Below are positions 1 to 5,516 of a stretch of 6,091 bases of DNA, in pieces. How positions within the stretch are numbered: position 1 is the stretch's first letter; each line of letters opens with the position of its first letter. Source of the DNA: Clostridia bacterium (GTDB taxonomy: Bacteria > Bacillota_E > RBS10-35 > JAJYVN01); NCBI GenBank assembly GCA_027335545.1, contig DAHWHV010000507.1, positions 1 through 6,091 of the forward strand. The letters run 5' to 3'. Made by a program: the position numbers and the translations under genes. Below the pieces are notes generated by a model. That model had not been told where the DNA came from. It searched no databases and saw nothing but the letters and a program-made list of their open reading frames with translations.

Positions 1-10
1 GCGGAGGTGA

Positions 11-26
11 AGGGGCGGTGCCCCCT
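11..26 (-). terminator. Weak hairpin downstream of the SHMT-like gene
   Basis: AGGGG (11-15) and CCCCT (22-26) can pair, or GGGGC/GCCCC with a three-base loop (12-24). It starts about 12 nt after the SHMT stop at 39. No U-rich tail follows on the minus strand (TTCACC only), so this is at best a weak intrinsic terminator. Nothing else is recognisable in 1-38. Confidence 0.2.
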
Positions 27-38
27 CCCTCCGCCGCG

Positions 39-1403
39 TCACTCGGGCAGGGGGAAGGATGCGGCCAGGGCCCCCACACGTTGCCGCGCCTCCTCCAACG
101 CGGCGTCCCCGGCTCCGGGAGTCGCGCGCAGCAGGCCCGAGACGATCTCGGCCAGGACCCCCATCTCCGGCTCCCCCATCCCGCGCGCGGTCACGACCCC
201 GGTACCGAGGCGCACGCCGCTGGCCCGCTGGGGCGGGCGGGGATCGAACGGTACCGGCTGGCGCGTGCAGCCGAGGCCGGCCGCTTCCAACTGCCGCTCC
301 GCCTGGCGCCCACTCAACCCCTCCGAGCGCAGGTCGATGACCAGGAGGTGGGTGTCGGTGCCCCCGGAAACCAGCACGTGGCCGCGGGCCACCAGCGCCC
401 GCGCCAGGGACGCCGCGTTGCGCACGACGCGGCCCTGAAAGTCGGCGAACCCCGCCGACGCCGCCTCCTTGAAGCAGACCGCCTTGGCGGCCACCGCGTC
501 CAGGCGCGGGGCCCCCTGCACCCCCGGATACACCGCCCGGTCCACCGCCCGAGCCCACGCGGGCCGACAGAGCAGGAAGCCGCCACGCGGCCCCCCCAGG
601 CCCTTGTGCGTAGTCCCGACGACCACGTCCGCAAACGGCACGGGGTTGGGATGAAGCCCGGCCGCCACCAGCCCGCCGATCTGGGCGATGTCCACCAGCA
701 GCCGGGCCCCTACCTCCGAGGCCACGTGCGCGAAGGCGGCGAAATCGAGCGTGCGTGGATAGGCCGAGCCCCCGGCGATCAGCAGGGTGGGCCGCACACG
801 CCGCGCCTCCGCCAGGACCTCCTCCATGTCCAACACGCCACTGTCCCGCCGGACGCCGTAGTGCACGACCCGGTAGAGGTCGGCGGCGGGGCTCAGCGCC
901 CCCCCGTGGCTGGCGTGCCCCCCACCCAGCGGATCCAGCGCCAGCACCGTGTCCCCCGGTCGGCACAGAGCCCGACAGCCCGCCAGCACCGCCTGCGCCC
1001 CCGCGTGGGGTTGGACGTTGACGTGACCGGCGCCGAACACAGCCGCAGCCCGCTGGCAGGCCAACGCCTCCAGGGCGTCGAGGTGGCGACAGCCCCCCGA
1101 GCGCCGCGCGCCGGGGAGGCCGTCGGCGCAGGGCCCCGCCAGGGCGGGGTGCGCGGCCGCCCACACCGCCGGGCTGGAGACGCTCTCGGAGGCCACCAGG
1201 CTGATCTCCAACGCCTGCCGCCGGACTTCGGCGCCCAGCAGGGCGGCCACCTCGGGGTCGGAGCGCGCCAAGCCACCGCCCCAGGCATCCGCCCCACCCA
1301 CACCCCGGGCCCCTGTCTGCGCCACGCCCAACCGCCCCTCGACGCCCCCGGTCCCGGTGCGCCCTCCACGCCCCCAGTCCGCCAGCGGGGCCGGGACGGT
1401 CAC
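39..1403 (-). CDS. glyA: Serine hydroxymethyltransferase family PLP protein with altered active site
   Basis: Fold-type I PLP protein of the SHMT family, which normally converts serine and tetrahydrofolate to glycine and methylene-tetrahydrofolate in the cytoplasm. From GTG at 1403 it has 454 residues. Visible SHMT blocks are VASES (residues 71-75), NVQPHAGAQ, GGGHASHGG (His163, the PLP-stacking position), SAYPR, VDIAQIGGLVAAGLHPNPVP, TTHKGLGGPRGG (Lys267, Schiff base), VSGGTD, SGVRLGT (Arg398, carboxylate binding) and the typical tail ALEEARQRV...FPL. Compared with Geobacillus SHMT as I remember it, there are no gaps from Asp8 to Arg357 (offset 41). Several key positions differ: Tyr51 is Cys92, Glu53 is Asp94, Tyr60 is Arg101, Tyr61 is Ser102 and His200 is Gln241. 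Folate-dependent activity is therefore doubtful, though family membership is clear. The start is uncertain. GTG 1403 overlaps the upstream stop as GTGA but adds about 40 Gly/Arg-rich residues. TTG 1331 (GAGG 5 nt upstream), GTG 1325 and GTG 1301 give lengths closer to the usual 405-430. Confidence 0.88.
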   Translation of the reverse strand: MTVPAPLADWGRGGRTGTGGVEGRLGVAQTGARGVGGADAWGGGLARSDPEVAALLGAEVRRQALEISLVASESVSSPAVWAAAHPALAGPCADGLPGARRSGGCRHLDALEALACQRAAAVFGAGHVNVQPHAGAQAVLAGCRALCRPGDTVLALDPLGGGHASHGGALSPAADLYRVVHYGVRRDSGVLDMEEVLAEARRVRPTLLIAGGSAYPRTLDFAAFAHVASEVGARLLVDIAQIGGLVAAGLHPNPVPFADVVVGTTHKGLGGPRGGFLLCRPAWARAVDRAVYPGVQGAPRLDAVAAKAVCFKEAASAGFADFQGRVVRNAASLARALVARGHVLVSGGTDTHLLVIDLRSEGLSGRQAERQLEAAGLGCTRQPVPFDPRPPQRASGVRLGTGVVTARGMGEPEMGVLAEIVSGLLRATPGAGDAALEEARQRVGALAASFPLPE

Positions 1404-1603
1404 TCCTCCACGACGCGCCGCCCGCCGAGCCCCTCCAGCTGACTGCCGCGCAACGGCTTCTCCGCGAGGATCTCCAGTCGGAAGCGGCCTTCCGGCAACG
1501 GCGTGCTGGAGAGCTCCCCGGTCACCCCCATGGTGTCCCAGAGATGGGCGACGGCCTGCTCCAGGGCCTGCCGGTTCTCGAATTCCAGGACGACGCTCTG
1601 CAT
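1400..1603 (-). CDS. Small 67-residue protein of unknown function
   Basis: I do not recognise a named family. The ATG lies 8 nt after the mutM stop, and the TGA overlaps the first possible start of the SHMT-like gene (GTGA), so the frame fits tightly between two real genes. The predicted layout is a strand (SVVLEFEN), a helix (RQALEQAVAHLWDTM), two strands around TPLPEGRFRLEILAEK and a short C-terminal helix (RGSQLEGL). This is a compact alpha/beta fold with no signal peptide, membrane segment or metal-binding cysteines; it contains no cysteine at all. It is rich in Glu and Leu, unlike the Arg/Pro/Gly-rich shadow frames of this window, which supports real coding. No Shine-Dalgarno sequence precedes the ATG. 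Expression may come from a leaderless transcript (see the TATAAT at 1611-1616) or by reinitiation after mutM. A ferredoxin-like or regulatory domain is a guess only. Confidence 0.72.
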   Translation of the reverse strand: MQSVVLEFENRQALEQAVAHLWDTMGVTGELSSTPLPEGRFRLEILAEKPLRGSQLEGLGGRRVVEE

Positions 1604-1610
1604 GCCCGCG

Positions 1611-1616
1611 ATTATA
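1611..1616 (-). promoter_or_regulatory. Consensus -10 box placed for a leaderless transcript
   Basis: The minus strand reads TATAAT, a perfect sigma-70 type -10 hexamer, followed by CGCGGGC and then the ATG of the small gene. With the usual 6-8 nt from the -10 box to the start site, transcription would begin at or next to the A of the ATG, giving a leaderless mRNA. This fits the lack of a ribosome binding site there. No -35 box or extended -10 TG is visible. The hexamer is partly made by the mutM end (TTA TAA T), so chance is possible. Even so, AT-only hexamers are very rare in this GC-rich window. Confidence 0.4.
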
Positions 1617-2496
1617 ACGGATCGGCGCCGGCGGCGGGCTGGCAGCGCGGGCAGAAGGCGGTCGTCCGCCCGGCCAGACGGAGCGTCTGCACCGGCGTGT
1701 CACAGGTGCGGCATGGTCGCCCGGACCGGCCGTAGACGCGGAGATAGGCGGCGAAGGCACCCCGCTCGCCGTCCCCGGTGCGGTAGTCCAGCAGGGTGGT
1801 GCCCCGGAAGGCCAGCGCCTCCTCCAGGACGCCGGAGATGCCCGCGGCGAGGGCCTCGACCTCCCCCACGGACAGGCTGCGCCCCTGACGGGCCGGGTGT
1901 AGACCGGCCCGGTGCAGGGCCTCGTCGACGTAAATGTTCCCGAGGCCGCACAGCAGATCCTGGCGCAGCAGGAGCCCCTTGAGCGTACCGCCCCTGCCCC
2001 GGAGCAGCCCCAGCAGCGCAGGCGCCGGCAACCCGTCCAGGATGGGGTCGCGCCCGGGCGGGAGCACCCCGGGCAGATCGGTGGGGGCCACCAGCAGCAG
2101 GCGGCCGAACTTGCGCACGTCGTGGAAGAGGAGCCGCCCCCCACCGGCGAGGCGGAATTCGGCATGGGTGTGGGCAGGCGCCTCCGTCCAACGGGCGCGC
2201 GGAGGCAGGTAGCGCAGGCGCCCCGTCATGCGCAGGTGGACCAACAGGTGCGCCGCGGGGGCTGACGCCGCATCCCCGGCCGGCCCGCCGGCCGGGGGGG
2301 CCAGGTCCCAGACCAGGTACTTCCCCCGGCGCCACAGGCGCTGGATGCGCCTGAGCCGCAGTCCGGCCACGAACACCCGCGGCGACAGCGGGGCCGTCAC
2401 GTGTCCGTGGTGCACGGCCACGGACGCGATGCCCCGCCCCAGGAGGTGGGGCTCGAGGCTGCGCCGGATCGTCTCAACCTCGGGCAACTCCGGCAA
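1612..2496 (-). CDS. mutM: Formamidopyrimidine-DNA glycosylase (Fpg/MutM)
   Basis: Bifunctional DNA glycosylase/AP lyase of base excision repair that removes 8-oxoguanine and formamidopyrimidines. It has 294 residues. The N-terminus PELPEVET carries the catalytic Pro2 and Glu3. Lys59 lies in RRGKYL, Met90 in LRMTGRL, and Arg128/Phe130 in DVRKFG; the last three match the residues that fill the gap left by the flipped base. Lys173 and Asn187 (GLGNIYVDEAL) belong to the helix-two-turn-helix region. The C-terminal zinc finger is Cys262-X2-Cys265-X16-Cys282-X2-Cys285, with Arg277 in its beta hairpin. All expected catalytic and binding residues are present, so it should be active. It is somewhat longer than the usual 270-280 residues because of an Ala/Pro/Gly-rich insert at residues 66-82. 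The start codon is TTG. It is certain because Pro2 must become the free N-terminus, and GGAGG stands 8 nt upstream. The gene follows polA by 124 nt. Confidence 0.97.
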   Translation of the reverse strand: MPELPEVETIRRSLEPHLLGRGIASVAVHHGHVTAPLSPRVFVAGLRLRRIQRLWRRGKYLVWDLAPPAGGPAGDAASAPAAHLLVHLRMTGRLRYLPPRARWTEAPAHTHAEFRLAGGGRLLFHDVRKFGRLLLVAPTDLPGVLPPGRDPILDGLPAPALLGLLRGRGGTLKGLLLRQDLLCGLGNIYVDEALHRAGLHPARQGRSLSVGEVEALAAGISGVLEEALAFRGTTLLDYRTGDGERGAFAAYLRVYGRSGRPCRTCDTPVQTLRLAGRTTAFCPRCQPAAGADPL

Positions 2497-2504
2497 GGAT
2501 CCCG

Positions 2505-2509
2505 CCTCC
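2505..2509 (-). promoter_or_regulatory. Strong ribosome binding site of mutM (TTG start)
   Basis: The minus strand reads GGAGG, then 8 nt, then TTG CCG GAG. This consensus Shine-Dalgarno at ideal spacing supports the unusual TTG start and probably offsets its weakness. It is the clearest ribosome binding site in the window. Confidence 0.85.
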
Positions 2510-2555
2510 GATCGCCCGGGCCAGGGCGGCTCGCGCCGCGCCGATCACGGCGACC

Positions 2556-2573
2556 GCGGGCGGCACCGCCCGC
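2556..2573. repeat. Perfect GC-only inverted repeat in the polA-mutM gap
   Basis: GCGGGCG (2556-2562) and CGCCCGC (2567-2573) form a 7-bp stem with a GCAC tetraloop on the plus strand (GTGC in the minus-strand RNA). It lies 48 nt after the polA stop and 60 nt before the mutM start. No U-tract follows on either strand, so it is not a standard intrinsic terminator. It could act as an attenuating or RNA-stabilising hairpin between the two genes, or be a by-product of base composition. Confidence 0.35.
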
Positions 2574-2620
2574 CAGCGGGCCGGCCGGGTGCGTCGCCGT
2601 CGGGCGCGACCAACCCCGCC

Positions 2621-5383
2621 TCACTCCGCCGCGGGCAGTTCCCGCATGTCCATCCAGTTGGGCCCGACGCTCGCATCCGCGCGCAGGGGCACGTCCAGGC
2701 CGCCAGCCGCTTCCATGCAGCGGCGCAGCAGCGAGGCCACCTCGGCGGCCTCGCCCTCCGGCGCCTCGGCGATCAACTCGTCGTGCACCTGCAGGATCAG
2801 GCGGGCGCCGAGCCTCCTGGCCCGCAGGGCCGCGTGGGCCCCGAGCATCGCGCGCTTGATGATGTCCGCCGCCGTCCCCTGGATCGGCGTGTTCATCGCC
2901 ATGCGTTCGGCGAAGGAGCGGCGGGCGAAGTTGCGGCTGGTCATATCCGGGAGCCGACGCATGCGGCCCGAGAGCGTCCGCACCGCGCCGCGCTCGCGGG
3001 CCTCGGCCACGGCCGCGTCCAGGTAGCGGCGCACCCCGGGGTAGAGCTCGAAGTAGCGGGCGATCAGGGCCTTGGCCTCGGCCACCGGGCACGCCAACTG
3101 CCGCGCGAGTCCGAAGTCGCTGATCCCGTAAACGATGCCGAAGTTGACGGCCTTGGCCGCCCCGCGCTGCTCCTCGCTCACCTCCTCCGCCGGCAGCCCC
3201 CACACCAGGGCCGCGGTCGCCCGGTGGATGTCGCGGCCCTCCGCAAAGGCCCCCTTCAGGTTGGCGTCCTGGGAGAAGTGCGCCAGGATGCGCAACTCGA
3301 CCTGAGAGTAGTCCGCCGCCACCAGTACGTGCCCGGGAGGGGCCACGAACACCCGCCGGATACGCCGGCCGATCTCCTCCCGCACGGGGATGTTCTGGAG
3401 GTTGGGGTTGTTGGAGGCCAGGCGTCCGGTCGCGGCCACGGTCTGGCGGTAGTCGGTGTGGACCCGCCCGTCCCCGCCGATGTAGTCGGGGAGGGAGGTG
3501 ACGTAGGTGGATTGGAGCTTCTGCAGCTGCCGGTACGTGATCACCTTCCGCGGCAGTGCGTGCTCGGCAGCCAGCTGTTCCAGGACGTCGGCGTCCGTGG
3601 AGAAACCGGTCTTGGTCTTGCGCGGCGGAGTGAGGCCGAGCTTCTCGAAGAGGATGCGCGAGAGCTGCTGCGTGGACCCGGGGTTGAACACCTCCCCGGC
3701 GCTGGCGTGGACGTCCTCCAGCGCGGTGGCGAGGCGGGCGGCGAACTCGACTTCCAGCGCGGCCAGGGCCGCGCGGTCCACCGCCACCCCGGTCCGCTCC
3801 ATCGCGGCCAGCACGCCGACGAGCGGGCGCTCAACCTCGTCGTAGAGCGCCTGCAGGCCGTGGGCGCGCAGAGCCGCCTCGGCCGGGGCGCGCAGAGCCG
3901 CCAGGGCGGCGGCCTGTGCCACGAGGTCCTCCGGAGCCGGGGAGGGCAGGCCGAACTGTCGGCACAGATCACCCAGGGGGTAGGCGCTGCGCTCGGAATC
4001 CAGGAGGTACCCGGCCAGGCCGGCGTCGAAGGCCGCCGCCGTCCAGCCCCCCCCCGCCGCGAGCGCCAGGTGGGCGAACGGCTTGCTCTCCAGAGCCACT
4101 AACTGCGCCACGGCCGGCCAGGGCAGCGGCGCCTCCCCCGCCGCGCCCTCCGCACGCGCATCCCCCTCGGCGCCCCTTTCCCAGAGCAGGGCCGGGCCCG
4201 TGTCACCGGCCAACACCGCGGCCACGGCGCTCGGGCTCGGGGGTGCCCAGGCGTCCGCTCCGCGCCCCGGTCGCCAACTCGCCGCCACGGCCACCGCCCC
4301 GGGGTGGGCGGCCAGCGCCCCGACCAGGGCTTGCGCCGTCACGGCCCGACGGGCGGGAGGGGGCGCCGCTGGCGCCTCCGCAACCGGCGCCTCCGCGGCC
4401 GGACCGGCCGTCACCGGCGCGAAGCGGGGCAGCAGGGTGCGGAAGCCCAACTCCTCAAAGAGCGGCCGGGCCTGCGCCGCGTCGACGACCACGCGCCGCA
4501 AGCCCTCGGGATCCAGGGGGACCGGCACATCGCGCGCGATCGTGGCCAGGCGCTTGTTGCGCCGCACGGTCTCGACGTGCTCGCGCAGCGCATGCTGGAC
4601 ACGGGGCGGTCCCACGGCCTCCAGGTGGGCCAGCAGGTCCTCGACGGGCCCGTGGGCGGCCACCAGCTTGGCGGCGGTCTTCTCCCCGATGGTCGGCACC
4701 CCGGGGTAGTTGTCGGAGGGGTCGCCCACGAGCGCCTTGAGATCGACGATGCGCTCCGGGGGAACGCCGAAGCGGGCCTGGACGGCGGCGGGATCCATTC
4801 GGTCGATCTCGCTGATCCCGCGGCGGGTGTACAGCACGCTGATCCGGGGGGTGACCAGCTGCAGGGCGTCGCGGTCCCCGGTCACGACGATCACCTCGAA
4901 CCCCCTGGCGGCCGCCGCCCCCGCCAGGGTGCCGATCACGTCGTCCGCCTCGGCCCCCGGATGCTCCCGCAACGGGACGTCCAGCGCCTCCAGGACCTGG
5001 CGCAGCAGGGGGAGCTGGCTGCGCAGATCCGCGGGCATCTCCGCCCGCTGCGCCTTGTAGGCATGAAATTCCAGGTGGCGAAAGGTGGGTTCGGGGCGGT
5101 CCAGGACCACGGCGAGGTGGGTCGGGGCCTCGTCCTCCAGCAGGCGCGACAGCATGGTCAAAAAGCCGTAGACCGCCCCCGTCGGCTGCCCCCCAGGCGT
5201 CGCCAGCGGAGGCAGGGCGAAGAACGCCCGGTGCAGCAGGCTGTGCCCGTCGACCAGCGCCAGCTTACCGGCTGCCGCCGCCCCCTCCCCGGTCGGTGCG
5301 GGGGCGGCGGCAGCGCCGGGCTGGTCGGAGACGGCGCGGGCCACGGCAGAGTCGATGGCGCAATCCCCTTCCTGCCACAACAT
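2621..5383 (-). CDS. polA: DNA polymerase I with degenerate 3'-5' exonuclease domain
   Basis: Family A polymerase that fills repair gaps and matures Okazaki fragments; 920 residues from ATG 5383. Residues about 40-320 form the 5' nuclease, with VDGHS (Asp45), TFRH, YKAQR, GAEADDVIGTLA, TGDRDALQLV and GDPSDNYPGVPTIGEKTA, so it appears active. An Ala/Pro-rich linker (about 321-345) follows. Residues about 346-515 sit where the exonuclease belongs, but the DxE motif is replaced by VAVAASW and other metal ligands are not seen, so no proofreading is expected. The polymerase part is complete: motif A with Asp691 (AADYSQVELR), motif B Arg740/Lys744/Phe748/Tyr752, and motif C His867-Asp868-Glu869 (QVHDELI). 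Phe748 is the position that normally disfavours dideoxynucleotides. The start is uncertain: the family begins about four residues before VDGHS, whereas here there are about 40 extra, Ala-rich residues. ATG 5383 lacks a ribosome binding site; TTG 5380 and GTG 5344 are alternatives. Confidence 0.97.
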   Translation of the reverse strand: MLWQEGDCAIDSAVARAVSDQPGAAAAPAPTGEGAAAAGKLALVDGHSLLHRAFFALPPLATPGGQPTGAVYGFLTMLSRLLEDEAPTHLAVVLDRPEPTFRHLEFHAYKAQRAEMPADLRSQLPLLRQVLEALDVPLREHPGAEADDVIGTLAGAAAARGFEVIVVTGDRDALQLVTPRISVLYTRRGISEIDRMDPAAVQARFGVPPERIVDLKALVGDPSDNYPGVPTIGEKTAAKLVAAHGPVEDLLAHLEAVGPPRVQHALREHVETVRRNKRLATIARDVPVPLDPEGLRRVVVDAAQARPLFEELGFRTLLPRFAPVTAGPAAEAPVAEAPAAPPPARRAVTAQALVGALAAHPGAVAVAASWRPGRGADAWAPPSPSAVAAVLAGDTGPALLWERGAEGDARAEGAAGEAPLPWPAVAQLVALESKPFAHLALAAGGGWTAAAFDAGLAGYLLDSERSAYPLGDLCRQFGLPSPAPEDLVAQAAALAALRAPAEAALRAHGLQALYDEVERPLVGVLAAMERTGVAVDRAALAALEVEFAARLATALEDVHASAGEVFNPGSTQQLSRILFEKLGLTPPRKTKTGFSTDADVLEQLAAEHALPRKVITYRQLQKLQSTYVTSLPDYIGGDGRVHTDYRQTVAATGRLASNNPNLQNIPVREEIGRRIRRVFVAPPGHVLVAADYSQVELRILAHFSQDANLKGAFAEGRDIHRATAALVWGLPAEEVSEEQRGAAKAVNFGIVYGISDFGLARQLACPVAEAKALIARYFELYPGVRRYLDAAVAEARERGAVRTLSGRMRRLPDMTSRNFARRSFAERMAMNTPIQGTAADIIKRAMLGAHAALRARRLGARLILQVHDELIAEAPEGEAAEVASLLRRCMEAAGGLDVPLRADASVGPNWMDMRELPAAE
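3862..3902. repeat. 17-bp direct repeat inside polA
   Basis: GGGCGCGCAGAGCCGCC occurs at 3862-3878 and again at 3886-3902, a period of 24 bp. In the protein this gives two copies of AALRA spaced eight residues apart, in the helix that leads into the polymerase domain (just before LQALYDEVERPL). The reading frame is kept. It could be a small slippage duplication or convergence of Ala/Arg-rich helix codons. Confidence 0.5.
5365..5373 (-). promoter_or_regulatory. Shine-Dalgarno-like AGGAAGGGG inside the polA 5' end
   Basis: The minus strand reads AGGAAGGGG 10-18 nt downstream of ATG 5383, within codons 4-7 of polA. It is the best ribosome-binding-like run near this gene. The in-frame codon at good spacing (8 nt) is ATC 5356, and GTG 5344 is 20 nt away. 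It may mark a rare non-AUG start, or may be chance. Confidence 0.2.
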
Positions 5384-5389
5384 CGCCCG

Positions 5390-5404
5390 GGGCGGGCACC
5401 GCCC
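5390..5404. repeat. Short hairpin just upstream of polA
   Basis: GGGCGG (5390-5395) and CCGCCC (5399-5404) pair around a three-base loop (TGC in the minus-strand RNA). The hairpin ends 6 nt before the polA ATG, in the place of a ribosome binding site. It might limit translation from that ATG, or simply reflect composition. The rest of the 5384-5516 gap shows no gene and no recognisable promoter. Confidence 0.25.
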
Positions 5405-5516
5405 AGCCCGGCCGCGCCCCCGCGGCATCCGGGGACCCGGGGCCGACGCCGCGCCGGGCGGACCCCGTCCCGCCCGAGCCGGGAGCAGACCGGCGGCGTC
5501 CGGCCGCCGCGCCAGC

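Noticed and set aside
18..1442. Long plus-strand open frame (474 codons) with a perfect GGAGGTGA at 3-10 ahead of a GTG
   Set aside because: It lies antisense to the clear SHMT-family gene, and its translation is Arg/Pro/Gly/His-rich with no recognisable motif, as expected for a GC-rich shadow frame. The Shine-Dalgarno match is probably chance.
1404..2165. Extension of the SHMT frame upstream through the small gene and mutM
   Set aside because: The frame stays open only because stops are rare in GC-rich DNA; the sequence there is a shadow of mutM and the small gene.
2474..2566. Possible 30-codon leader peptide (GTG 2566 to TGA 2476) overlapping the mutM start
   Set aside because: It is hydrophobic and Ala/Gly-rich, but has no good ribosome binding site and no regulatory codon pattern; such short frames arise by chance here.
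2228..4102. 624-codon plus-strand open frame
   Set aside because: Antisense to mutM and polA. Long open antisense frames are common at this base composition, and no domain is visible.
4365..4400. Repeated GGCGCCTCCGC in polA
   Set aside because: Encodes the Ala/Glu/Pro linker (AEAPVAEAPAAPP); simple low-complexity linker sequence, not a functional DNA repeat.
5493..5510. Hairpin (GCGGCG / CGCCGC) just after the membrane-protein stop
   Set aside because: 6-bp GC stem with no U-tract; many such stems occur by composition, so it is not called a terminator.
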